A stretch of DNA of 10,826 bases from JAZGER01 sp036480335 (GCA_036480335.1 JAZGGH010000092.1:1-10826); one strand, 5' to 3'. Shown: positions 1 to 6,540, numbered from the stretch's first letter. The notes: a model not told the origin generated them from the letters alone. Program-made: numbers and translations.

Positions 1-127
1 GGCACCTGGCCCCAATTTCATTCTCGACTTCATGGTCGGCGGTGACTGGCCCGGTGCGCCCGAGAATGCCGCTGATTTCCCGGCAACCTTCAGTGTCGAT
101 TATGTGAAAGCCTGGGAATTGCCCTGA
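1..127 (+). CDS. C-terminal end of a probable GH16 family glycoside hydrolase (partial)
   Basis: Only the last 41 codons are in the window, read in the frame that starts at base 2 and ends with TGA at 125-127. The translation contains FILDFMVGGDWPGAPEN, then FPATFSVDYVKAWE. This matches the closing strands of GH16 beta-glucanases/laminarinases, which typically read (F/Y)xxxLNxAVGGxWPGxPD...FPxxMxVDYVRVY. In that family this is the end of the beta-jelly-roll; the catalytic ExDxxE motif would lie upstream, outside the window. The protein is probably secreted and would hydrolyse beta-1,3 or mixed-linkage glucans, but neither the signal peptide nor the active site can be checked. The gene ends 79 bases before smpB. 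The family call is good; the substrate is unknown. Confidence 0.75.
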   Translation, partial: APGPNFILDFMVGGDWPGAPENAADFPATFSVDYVKAWELP

Positions 128-194
128 AGGACCCCCAGCCTAAATCATTGCAGGCCAGACCTGGCAAAACTACACAACATTCCAGCGGAAGCCG

Positions 195-200
195 TATAAT
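195..200 (+). promoter_or_regulatory. -10 box directly in front of smpB
   Basis: A perfect TATAAT lies six bases before the smpB ATG, which would place the transcription start at or next to the A of the start codon. No convincing -35 box is visible at the usual 16-18 base spacing. The only purine-rich stretch (GGAAG, 187-191) is about 15 bases from the ATG, too far for a normal ribosome binding site. The arrangement suggests a leaderless or near-leaderless smpB transcript; this is inferred from spacing alone. Confidence 0.45.
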
Positions 201-206
201 CCCCGC

Positions 207-695
207 ATGGCAAAGAAACCCAAAAATCCCGAGAAAAAAACATCCGGTAGCGGCACTATCGCCCTTAACAAAAAAGCTCGCCACGACTACAGTCTCGGCG
301 ATCGCTTTGAGGCTGGCCTGGTCCTGCAGGGCTGGGAAGTCAAAAGCCTGCGCGCTGGCAAGGGACAAATAACTGATACCTATATTCACCTCAAGGACGG
401 CGAAGCCTGGCTGCTCGCCGCCAATATCACCCCCTTGCTGAGTGCCTCGACACACATCAGCCCCACCCCCATGCGTGCGCGCAAACTCCTGCTACATCGC
501 AAGGAAATCGACCGTCTGATCGGCCAGGTTGAGCGCAAAGGCTTCTCGCTGGTACCCACCGCCCTGTTCTGGAAACATGGCAAGATCAAACTCGAAATCG
601 CTCTCGCCAAAGGCAAACAGTCGCATGACAAACGCGCCAGCATCAAGGAACGTGACTGGCAACGTGACAAACAACGCCTGCTCAAGGGTCGCTGA
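207..695 (+). CDS. smpB: SsrA-binding protein SmpB
   Basis: SmpB binds the tRNA-like domain of tmRNA and delivers it to stalled ribosomes in trans-translation; it acts in the cytoplasm. The 162-residue length is normal for the family. The conserved core is clear: NKKARHDY near residues 21-28, EAGLVLQGWEVKSLR at 35-49 and the ITDTYIHLKDGEAWL strand at 55-69 form the oligonucleotide-binding fold. HDKR at 140-143 is followed by the basic tail KERDWQRDKQRLLKGR, which in characterised homologues becomes helical in the empty mRNA channel of the ribosome. The ATG at 207 is the natural start: it gives the usual MAKK N-terminus and lies just after a TATAAT box. The gene sits 45 bases upstream of its RNA partner ssrA on the same strand, a common gammaproteobacterial arrangement. 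Nothing is truncated. Confidence 0.98.
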   Translation: MAKKPKNPEKKTSGSGTIALNKKARHDYSLGDRFEAGLVLQGWEVKSLRAGKGQITDTYIHLKDGEAWLLAANITPLLSASTHISPTPMRARKLLLHRKEIDRLIGQVERKGFSLVPTALFWKHGKIKLEIALAKGKQSHDKRASIKERDWQRDKQRLLKGR

Positions 696-715
696 TACCT
701 GTCGAACTTTGAGCG

Positions 716-724
716 TGCTATACT
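716..724 (+). promoter_or_regulatory. Extended -10 promoter for ssrA
   Basis: TGCTATACT fits an extended -10 element (TGn followed by TATAMT-like) and ends 16 bases before the mature tmRNA 5' end. Transcription would start near 731, leaving a leader of about ten bases for removal by RNase P, as known for pre-tmRNA. No strong -35 box is visible, which is usual with an extended -10. It lies in the short gap after the smpB stop, so ssrA has its own promoter. Confidence 0.5.
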
Positions 725-740
725 GTCTCACTGAATACTT

Positions 741-1103
741 GGGGACGACATGGCTTCGACGTGGGTCGCGAAACCTGAGGTGCATGCCGAGGAACAGAAT
801 ACCTCGTAAATCCATCTGTACAACTTATAGTTGCCAATAACGACGACTACGCTTTAGCCGCTTAAAAACCGGTGTAAAGCCTTCGGCCCGGCGCGTGCCT
901 GTACGCCCGGATCACCGGAGTTATCCCATACAGGATCGCGCTGAGGTGTTTCCGGCACTGATTCGTTAAAACCTTTTCGGAATCGCTGTCTGCCTTCCCT
1001 GCCCGTCGGGTAGCAGCCGGTTAAATTTAAAGGCGTGGATAAGCATGTAGAGCCGATGGCAGAGGACTGGCGGACGCGGGTTCGATTCCCGCCGTCTCCA
1101 CCA
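741..1103 (+). ncRNA. ssrA: Transfer-messenger RNA (tmRNA, SsrA RNA)
   Basis: This is a one-piece tmRNA of 363 bases. The acceptor stem pairs GGGGACG (741-747) with CGTCTCC (1093-1099), followed by discriminator A1100 and an encoded CCA at 1101-1103. The third pair is G743-U1097, the G-U identity element used by alanyl-tRNA synthetase. The TGGCTTCGACG and GAAACCTGAGGTGCATGCCGAGG blocks near the 5' end, and GGACGCGGGTTCGATTCCCGCC in the T arm, are conserved across proteobacterial tmRNAs. The tag reading frame starts at the GCC resume codon at 833 and ends with TAA at 863-865. It encodes ANNDDYALAA after the alanine carried by the tmRNA itself, so tagged proteins end in the usual ClpXP degron YALAA. 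The RNA works with SmpB to release stalled ribosomes and mark the aborted peptide for proteolysis. Confidence 0.98.
833..865 (+). other. tmRNA tag-peptide reading frame
   Basis: The resume codon GCC (833-835) follows the TAGTT context typical of the resume site. Ten codons encode ANNDDYALAA, then TAA. The E. coli tag is ANDENYALAA, so only the variable middle differs while the degron end is conserved. This is not a free-standing gene. Confidence 0.93.
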
Positions 1104-1132
1104 TTTACACTGTTCTAGAAGAACCTAAAACG

Positions 1133-1173
1133 ACCCGTAAGGCTATGATAATAAATGGTTTTACGGGTTTTTT
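1133..1173 (+). terminator. Intrinsic terminator of ssrA
   Basis: The inverted repeat ACCCGTAA (1133-1140) and TTACGGGT (1161-1168) forms an eight-pair stem. It extends with GGCTAT/ATGGTT (including G-U pairs) to 14 pairs around an eight-base loop (1147-1154), and runs into a stretch of six T residues (1168-1173). It begins 30 bases after the CCA end of the tmRNA, which fits 3' trimming of a longer precursor. Confidence 0.88.
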
Positions 1174-1217
1174 ATTGCCTGTAATGCCCTACAACATCCT
1201 ATTAAATGCTAGGTTTT

Positions 1218-1237
1218 TAGTAACACTGATAGTAACA
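1218..1237 (+). repeat. Two direct copies of TAGTAACA spaced 12 bases apart
   Basis: TAGTAACA occurs at 1218-1225 and again at 1230-1237, separated by CTGA. It lies 115 bases beyond the ssrA 3' end, in AT-rich DNA without genes. Short direct repeats of this type next to an integration site can be arm-type integrase binding sites; that role is inferred from position only. Confidence 0.3.
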
Positions 1238-1355
1238 TCACCATATAGCAAGTAAAAAATATTAATCAATCACGCTGAAGATATATGGCGATCACTAGAA
1301 CTTCATATTTTCCCCGATCTTGGAAAGTGCCAATTCATAAAATTACAGCCATTAA

Positions 1356-1463
1356 ACCATTGATGTGATTGAGCCAATAAAGGCAAAGGAAATGATGCAG
1401 AAATGGGCTGACTATCTTGATCAGCTAAAATCACAAATGAGCACTAAAATTGAAAATGCGTAA
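1356..1463 (+). pseudogene. Remnant of a tyrosine integrase C-terminus (P4-type)
   Basis: A short frame that begins just after a TAA (1353-1355) and ends at TAA 1461-1463 reads ...EPIKAKEMMQKWADYLDQLKSQ.... Integrases of the P4/tmRNA-island class commonly end with a helix of the form RRxMMQWWADYLDxL, close to EMMQKWADYLDQL here. Only about 35 codons are open, with no start codon and none of the catalytic R-H-R-Y residues, so this is a fragment rather than a gene. It lies 253 bases after the 3' end of ssrA, a known target of such enzymes, and in the same orientation. The call rests on one short motif plus context, and chance similarity cannot be excluded. Confidence 0.5.
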
Positions 1464-1879
1464 CAGTAAATTCAGAAAGCTCCATTACCCTGTAACCTCT
1501 GAACAGGAACAAAAGAGATTCAATACAACCCGCTTAGAATTGGAGGTAATCGCTTTAGGCTTATTTATGCCCGTCTTTTTAACCGCCTCTTTCTGCTCAT
1601 CGGTGTATTTCTTGAGAATTTCGTGTCATTTTTTTGTGGTATAGTATTTTCAGCTTGGTATTCGGAGTCGGCTACCGAAGGACGCAACGATCTATCAATA
1701 ATGGCCGCGATAGATAGCGATGCAGGGTATCGCCTGCCTGCGCCAAGCGCTTTTTCTTTCCTTCTAGATCGTTTGGTAACAGGATAAACAAAAACAATCC
1801 TGTATGCTCCTTGCTTGTCTGACCGAAAATCAGTGCGCATTGTTGGGATTTTCCCTTCTCTTTAAGGGGTAGTCTTAGA

Positions 1880-1908
1880 TTGAATAATTAATGAAAGCAC
1901 ACTATGCA
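1880..1908 (+). promoter_or_regulatory. Possible sigma-70 promoter for the ADP-ribosylglycohydrolase gene
   Basis: TTGAAT (1880-1885) is followed, after exactly 17 bases, by TATGCA (1903-1908). Both are partial matches to the consensus at ideal spacing. Transcription would start near 1915, giving a leader of about 130 bases before the start at 2046. The prediction is moderate to weak because the region is AT-rich and chance matches are frequent. Confidence 0.33.
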
Positions 1909-2045
1909 ATTAATTCTATTCTACAGGCTGCGCGCTTTGGTGCGGCGTGCCTGAAGAACAAATCCCAAGAACCCTGACAGACGCCCTGAAATACCGCAGA
2001 ATCCCTATAAACCTGTATATGCATAGAATCGAAGGAGAAATTCGA

Positions 2046-2981
2046 ATGATTTCCAGAGCTCAGGGATGCCTGCTAGGCCAGCTTGCCGGAGATGCGCTGG
2101 GCGGTCTGGTTGAATTCCAGTCCCCGGAAGAGATTCGGCGAAGTTATCCGAAGGGTGTCCGGGATCTGGCGGACGGCGGCACATGGAATACTATCGCAGG
2201 CCAGCCGACAGACGATTCCGAGATGGCACTGCTTCTTGCTCGGATGCTGGTGAAAAACGGCTCGTATGATCCAGAGGCGGCACGGAAGGAATATCAATAC
2301 TGGCTGAACTCCGATCCCTTTGATTGTGGTATGACCATCTCTGCCGGATTACAGGGCAATCCCGATTCAAACAGTCAGGCCAATGGAGCCATGATGCGGG
2401 TCAGCCCGCTCGGGATCTTCGGAGCCAGGTTCGCGTTGAATCAAGTGGCTGAATGGGCCATGCAGGACGCCGCACTTACTCATCCCAACCTGATCTGCCA
2501 GCAGGCTAACGCGTTATTTACCATGGGCATTGCCCACAGCATTACATCTGTCTGTGAGGCCAATGAACTTTACAAAAGCATCAGACAATGGGCAGTCGAT
2601 TTACCCGTGGAAACAAAACTGCTGGATATCATTGACCGGGCAGTCAATGAACCGCCAGCGGATTATATCCACCAGCAAGGCTGGGTACTGATTGCTTTTC
2701 AGAATGCCTTGTACCAGCTAATTCATTCCACAAACTTTGAGGAAGGCGTTGTCAATACCATCATGCACGGTGGAGACACGGATACCAATGCGGCTATTTG
2801 TGGGGCACTGTTAGGTGCTGTGTACGGCCGTGAGGCTATTCCGGCACAGTGGCTCAACTCTCTGCAAAACTGTCGCCCTGAGGCCGGACATCCGCACGTT
2901 CAGCATCCTCGCCCGAAATGCTTCTGGCCAGTGGATGTATTGGAGCTGGCTGAAGAATTGTGTCTGACTGTCTCGATCTGA
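2046..2981 (+). CDS. ADP-ribosylglycohydrolase (ARH/DraG family)
   Basis: Members of this family remove ADP-ribose from proteins, small molecules or nucleic-acid ends, using two Mg ions. The 311-residue protein has the family hallmarks in order: GCLLGQLAGDALG (7-19), the metal-binding TDDSEM (55-60), NGAMMRVSPLG (113-123), THPN (145-148), and the C-terminal metal-binding GGDTDTNAAICGALLGA (242-258). All key acidic residues (D56, D57, D244, D246) are present, so it should be active; the substrate cannot be read from the sequence. The start at ATG 2046 is chosen because AAGGAGA (2032-2038) sits at ideal distance. The frame stays open upstream to a GTG at 1947, but that 33-codon extension is not family-like. 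No ADP-ribosyltransferase partner is visible nearby, unlike DraT-DraG pairs. The gene is 63 bases upstream of the GDCCVxC gene and may share its transcript. Confidence 0.92.
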   Translation: MISRAQGCLLGQLAGDALGGLVEFQSPEEIRRSYPKGVRDLADGGTWNTIAGQPTDDSEMALLLARMLVKNGSYDPEAARKEYQYWLNSDPFDCGMTISAGLQGNPDSNSQANGAMMRVSPLGIFGARFALNQVAEWAMQDAALTHPNLICQQANALFTMGIAHSITSVCEANELYKSIRQWAVDLPVETKLLDIIDRAVNEPPADYIHQQGWVLIAFQNALYQLIHSTNFEEGVVNTIMHGGDTDTNAAICGALLGAVYGREAIPAQWLNSLQNCRPEAGHPHVQHPRPKCFWPVDVLELAEELCLTVSI

Positions 2982-3011
2982 ATCTTAGATCATTTCTGAT
3001 GTCGATCTTTG

Positions 3012-3041
3012 TGAGGGAGAGTTTTAAACATGTGATGATAA
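3012..3041 (+). promoter_or_regulatory. Strong ribosome site with a start-stop codon block ahead of the GDCCVxC gene
   Basis: The purine-rich TGAGGGAGAG (3012-3021) lies at normal distance from an ATG at 3030-3032, but that ATG is followed at once by TGA, TGA and TAA (3033-3041). All of these are in frame with the annotated ATG at 3045, which has only a weak ribosome site of its own. The sequence may hold a one-codon minimal open frame followed by reinitiation 12 bases later, or it may be the relic of an older start. This is visible in the sequence; the function is inferred. Confidence 0.4.
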
Positions 3042-3044
3042 AAG

Positions 3045-3251
3045 ATGAGTAAGAAAATTGCCCTTGAGTCTGAATTAACCTGCCCAGAGTGTGGCCATAA
3101 AAAACTGGAAATCATGCCGACAGATGCATGCCAATGGTTTTATGAATGCGAGCAATGCCATACATTATTAAAGCCTTTGGCAGGCGATTGCTGTGTTTAC
3201 TGCAGCTACGGCACTGTGCCATGTCCACCCATCCAGCAGGATAAGTTGTAA
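3045..3251 (+). CDS. GDCCVxC domain-containing small Cys-rich protein
   Basis: This 68-residue protein has nine cysteines. C13/C16 (CPEC) and C35/C38 (CEQC) form a zinc-ribbon-like pair of knuckles. The C-terminal part reads GDCCVYCSYGTVPCPPIQ (47-64), the signature of the family called GDCCVxC domain-containing (seleno)protein. As I recall, some members of that family carry selenocysteine in this motif. Here C49, C50, C53 and C60 are all encoded by ordinary TGC/TGT codons, so this is the Cys form. The biochemical role is unknown; the density of thiols suggests metal binding or redox chemistry. There is no signal peptide or membrane segment, so it is presumably cytoplasmic. It follows the ADP-ribosylglycohydrolase gene by 63 bases and ends 11 bases from the convergent ovoB, with no clear terminator between them. 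Start choice is discussed with the start-stop block just upstream. Confidence 0.85.
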   Translation: MSKKIALESELTCPECGHKKLEIMPTDACQWFYECEQCHTLLKPLAGDCCVYCSYGTVPCPPIQQDKL

Positions 3252-3262
3252 TAGAGGCGCCC

Positions 3263-4354
3263 TTAAAATAACTGGTCGAGGTATTTTTTTAAATACTTTC
3301 TCCCGAACCCTAACCTGACAGCATTATGTCGGGTACAAAATGCTTTATTGGGAATCACAAGCAGGCCAGTTTTTTTGACCAGATTTTCAGCAAAACGCTC
3401 ACTGTCCATAGCAACATTTGCAAACACGGTACAACCTGCTTTTGGAGAATGAAAATCCAGTTCAGGTTTGTAGTTTTCCAGCAATTGCAGATTAGCCACT
3501 AAACGCTGCCGATGATGATCAAAGAGAATTTCAGCCTGCTTAACAAGATTCACCGCTAGCCTTTCTCCCAGTTGATCATTACAGATCGATAAATAGCCTT
3601 TTATCGTTTTACACCTGTCTAAAAAGCTGTGGCGCTGGCTAACAAGCCAGCCTACCCGAATAGCCGGAACACCAAAGGCTTTGGATATCGCTCCAAGGCT
3701 AATGCCTTTTTCATAACTTTCTGCAACGGTCGTCAGCCTGTCTGCTTTATCATGCTCCAGGCCTCGAAAAACTTCATCAGAAAATAGCCAGACATCATGC
3801 TGCTGACAAAGAGCAATGATTGCGCCTAATTCTTCTTCAGTAAGATGCGAGCCGGTAGGATTATGCGGGTAGTTGATAATCAACATTTTAGTCTGATCAT
3901 CTATCGTTTCAGCCAGTTGCTGGAAATCAATTTTCCAGCCATTCTCGCTATCCAGCGCTAACAACTCAATCTGACAGCTGATATCTCTTGCCGTGGCTAT
4001 CAGAGGTTCAAACAGCGGGGTAAAAGCGATAACTTTATCACTCTTTTCCAACAATGCATGCATACAGAGATAAATGCCTTCCTGAGCACCGGCACAGGTC
4101 AGTACATTATCTGCCTGTAACTGGGGATATAGCTGCTCAACCAGGGCTTGTCGCAATGGCGGATAACCTGAATCCACACCATAATCCAGCAGTGTTTCGC
4201 TGCCAATGGATAGAACATTTTCTCCAATCAGTAAATCAAGCTCTCTGACTGTAAACGGGTGAGGGTTTGATGCATGTAGAGAAGTTGGTTGATACGGCAT
4301 CCACTTTTCTCTGAAGCGAGTCGTATATAAAGATGCAAAGCTGGCGACTGTCAT
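3263..4354 (-). CDS. ovoB: PLP-dependent 5-histidylcysteine sulfoxide lyase candidate (OvoB), aminotransferase class I/II fold
   Basis: The 363-residue protein is a fold-type I PLP enzyme. Visible motifs are YPPLRQAL (64-71), the GAQEGIY cofactor-phosphate region (89-95), NYPHNPTG (161-168, N165 to the cofactor ring), SDEVFRGL (192-199, D193 to the pyridine nitrogen), SKAFGVPAIRVGW (224-236, K225 being the PLP lysine), and VRLGF with R347 near the C-terminus for the substrate carboxylate. By fold alone it could be a general aminotransferase. It lies immediately downstream of ovoA with only 16 bases between them, so the best assignment is OvoB. OvoB cleaves the C-S bond of the OvoA product to give 5-thiohistidine for ovothiol. 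The ribosome site AAGGA overlaps the ovoA stop codon (TAAGGA), implying translational coupling, although its spacing of about 12 bases to the ATG is long. An alternative start at M19 would cut into the conserved N-terminus. Confidence 0.85.
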   Translation of the reverse strand: MTVASFASLYTTRFREKWMPYQPTSLHASNPHPFTVRELDLLIGENVLSIGSETLLDYGVDSGYPPLRQALVEQLYPQLQADNVLTCAGAQEGIYLCMHALLEKSDKVIAFTPLFEPLIATARDISCQIELLALDSENGWKIDFQQLAETIDDQTKMLIINYPHNPTGSHLTEEELGAIIALCQQHDVWLFSDEVFRGLEHDKADRLTTVAESYEKGISLGAISKAFGVPAIRVGWLVSQRHSFLDRCKTIKGYLSICNDQLGERLAVNLVKQAEILFDHHRQRLVANLQLLENYKPELDFHSPKAGCTVFANVAMDSERFAENLVKKTGLLVIPNKAFCTRHNAVRLGFGRKYLKKYLDQLF

Positions 4355-4370
4355 ATGATATTCAGCGTCC

Positions 4371-6500
4371 TTACGAACGCTTCTTCCAGGCCGTTAATTG
4401 AGCGAGGGTATGTTGATGTTTGCGTGCAGTTTCTCTAATTACAAAAGGCACATCCAGCGGTTCACAAGCCTCATCAAAATACTCAGACAAGATGCGTTTG
4501 ATGCCATCGTATGTCATCAAGTTTTCACCATTATCCCTGATACCTCCCAACCATTTTGATTTTTCGGTATATTCATCAAGCCATGTATAAGGTGACGTGA
4601 GCACCAGAAAACCCCCTTCTCGAATGCGATTCTGTATCTTTCTCAGAAAAGCTTCCGGGTCATGTAAGCGATCAATCAGATTGCCCGCAAATACCAGATC
4701 ATAATCGGTATATTTTGAGCGCAAGTTACTCGCATCACCCTGGCTGAAATCCACATTATGGACACGTTCACCCAGTTGCAAATCCGTTAAATTAAATGTT
4801 TTCAGCTCCATTATTTCACCTTCAACAGGAATCATATATCGTATATGTCCATGATCCCTTAACTGTATTGCATTACGGATAAATCGCGTTGAAAAATCAA
4901 CTGCATCGACATGATCAAAGATTCTTGCTAGCTCATAACTACTGCGACCAACTGCACAACCTATATCTAGTGCGCGTTGCGTTTTTTGTGTGTCGATTAT
5001 GGCGGACACATGATCTATGCAAGCTTTGGGGAAATTAGGCACATCGAAATAACTGTCACCATAATGAAATTCAAGGTACTGAGCAATAAGATCATCTGTC
5101 TCATAAATATTAAATTCTTGCTCTACCTCGTCATCTGACTCGATATAACGAAAACCTGCATGCTGGTAAAAATGTCTGCGAAACGCGTAACGGCTATCAG
5201 CAATCGCTTCATTACCCGTAGAAATCCAGCTCCCACCTTTGATGAGGTTATGTTGTCCATCGAACGTGGGGACAGAAAAATCATCGTAGACCGGATGAAC
5301 CATAAAACCCTCAAAACCATCAATTGCAGTTTCAGTCCACTGCCAGACATTACCAATCACATCACCAAAACCCTTTTGCATGAAATGATCAACCGGAGAT
5401 GAAGACGCCCAGTATTCCAGGTTGATATTCCCCGGTGCTTTATCCCACGCGATATGATCTTGCTCGACACATTGCTGTCGCAAACAATACCATTCAGATT
5501 CCATAGGTAGACGAATCTTCTTACCCGTTTTATTAGATAACCAGTTACAGAAAGCTTTGGCTTCCAGATAGTTAACCTCGACAGGCCAGTTCATCGGCAT
5601 GTCAATTTCCTGATATAAAGCACGATAGCGGTAGGTTATGCCAGCGTCAGTCTCGTCATCTGCCTTGTGATCAATTACCCAGAAGACCGGATGCTTTACT
5701 TTCTTGAATTGCCGCCACTCATTGCCTTCGTCAGTCCACCATTGTGTATTTTCATAACCACCGTCTTGCATAAAAGCAAGAAATTCCTGATTTGAAACCA
5801 GGAATTGGCTTGCATTAAAGGTTTTAATCTCATGTTTAGCCTGACCGTATTCGTTATCCCAACCATACGTTTCAGACGGATGTGAACGCCCCTGACGAAT
5901 CGTTCCTCCAGTAACTTCCAGTAAATGATTTTCAGGTGCGGTGCCCCGATCAGGGCATAACTGCCATTCTGGCAAGGGTTGAATATATTTAAGATCAAGC
6001 TGACGAATGAGTACTGAAGAAGTTTCCAGATGAATCCGTTCATGCTCAATACCCATCAAAATGATCCAGAACGGCTCATTCCAGTCGATTGGGAATGCCA
6101 GTGGCAAGGTTTCAATCAAATAATTAACCCGTTCTCTAACCTTATCTCGGAAGGCTTTTACCTTATCGACACTCGGCCATTGATAATGTTTGTTATCCAT
6201 GTCATCCCATGACATTTCATCGACACCGATAGCCATCATGGATTCCACTTTTTCATCCACACGTGCATCGTAAAGCTTTGATGCAACTAATTTATTGACG
6301 AAAAAAGTCGCCGTGTGTCCGAAGTAAAAAATAAGTGGGTGGCGCAAAGATTCCGGGCGTTCATGATATGCGCCATCATCTTTCAAACAGTCGAACAGCT
6401 GTTCATAAACATCATACGTTGCATTGAAATATTGTTTGATTTCCTGTCTTTTTTCTTCCACGTCTCCGTGCGTAAGAACAGGTGTTTTCCATGATTGCAT
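4371..6500 (-). CDS. ovoA: 5-histidylcysteine sulfoxide synthase / 5-thiohistidine N-methyltransferase (OvoA)
   Basis: OvoA is a mononuclear non-heme iron enzyme. It joins cysteine to C5 of histidine with oxygen, the first step of ovothiol synthesis, and its C-terminal domain N-methylates the thiohistidine at the end. The 709-residue protein has three parts. A DinB-like domain (about 20-170) carries H62 and the HERIHLE motif (153-159), giving the H62/H153/H157 iron triad. A formylglycine-generating-enzyme-like domain (about 190-455) shows GGTIRQG, NWPVEVNYLEAKAFCNWLS, RLPMESEW, GNVWQWTE, KGGSW and RRHFYQHAGFRYI. A class I methyltransferase domain (about 465-709) shows LDIGCAVGRSSYELA (511-525) as the SAM-binding loop. 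Y405 in VHPVYDD is the likely counterpart of the active-site tyrosine studied in OvoA; this is inferred. The length matches full OvoA, and the presence of the methyltransferase separates it from EgtB of ergothioneine synthesis. The ATG at 6500 has a modest GGGAAA ribosome site. Confidence 0.95.
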   Translation of the reverse strand: MQSWKTPVLTHGDVEEKRQEIKQYFNATYDVYEQLFDCLKDDGAYHERPESLRHPLIFYFGHTATFFVNKLVASKLYDARVDEKVESMMAIGVDEMSWDDMDNKHYQWPSVDKVKAFRDKVRERVNYLIETLPLAFPIDWNEPFWIILMGIEHERIHLETSSVLIRQLDLKYIQPLPEWQLCPDRGTAPENHLLEVTGGTIRQGRSHPSETYGWDNEYGQAKHEIKTFNASQFLVSNQEFLAFMQDGGYENTQWWTDEGNEWRQFKKVKHPVFWVIDHKADDETDAGITYRYRALYQEIDMPMNWPVEVNYLEAKAFCNWLSNKTGKKIRLPMESEWYCLRQQCVEQDHIAWDKAPGNINLEYWASSSPVDHFMQKGFGDVIGNVWQWTETAIDGFEGFMVHPVYDDFSVPTFDGQHNLIKGGSWISTGNEAIADSRYAFRRHFYQHAGFRYIESDDEVEQEFNIYETDDLIAQYLEFHYGDSYFDVPNFPKACIDHVSAIIDTQKTQRALDIGCAVGRSSYELARIFDHVDAVDFSTRFIRNAIQLRDHGHIRYMIPVEGEIMELKTFNLTDLQLGERVHNVDFSQGDASNLRSKYTDYDLVFAGNLIDRLHDPEAFLRKIQNRIREGGFLVLTSPYTWLDEYTEKSKWLGGIRDNGENLMTYDGIKRILSEYFDEACEPLDVPFVIRETARKHQHTLAQLTAWKKRS

Positions 6501-6540
6501 GTAATTTCCCAGTTGGGTTTTGCTATTCTGTTATATTTGT

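Larger units (their letters stand above)
1174..1879. other. AT-rich gene-poor stretch after ssrA (probable island scar)
   Basis: About 700 bases have no intact coding region I can support. Visible inside are the TAGTAACA direct repeats, the integrase C-terminal remnant, and a small hairpin of CAGGAT (1780-1785) with ATCCTG (1797-1802). Open frames of 64 and 91 codons exist here but show no recognisable domain, convincing ribosome site or conserved motif. Base composition is clearly more AT-rich than smpB or dusA. The stretch is most likely the decayed edge of an integrated element between the tmRNA gene and the ADP-ribosylglycohydrolase. Confidence 0.5.

Noticed and set aside
154..165. GCCAG-AC-CTGGC inverted repeat between GH16 and smpB as a terminator
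   Set aside because: The five-pair stem has a two-base loop, and no T stretch follows.
1500..1625. Minus-strand frame reading EILKKYTDEQKEAVKKTG, somewhat like the N-terminus of a transposase OrfA
   Set aside because: There is no start codon, it is only about 40 codons long, and the following residues show no helix-turn-helix continuation; the resemblance is too short to call.
1565..1840. 91-codon minus-strand open frame in the scar region
   Set aside because: It has no recognised domain, low-complexity basic ends and no convincing ribosome site; it is probably random or decayed sequence.
1947..2045. Upstream extension of the ADP-ribosylglycohydrolase from a GTG start
   Set aside because: The 33 extra codons show no family similarity, and a strong AAGGAGA ribosome site directly serves the ATG at 2046.
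3252..3300. Bidirectional terminator between the GDCCVxC gene and ovoB
   Set aside because: A run of T is present near 3284-3290 but no stable stem precedes it on either strand.
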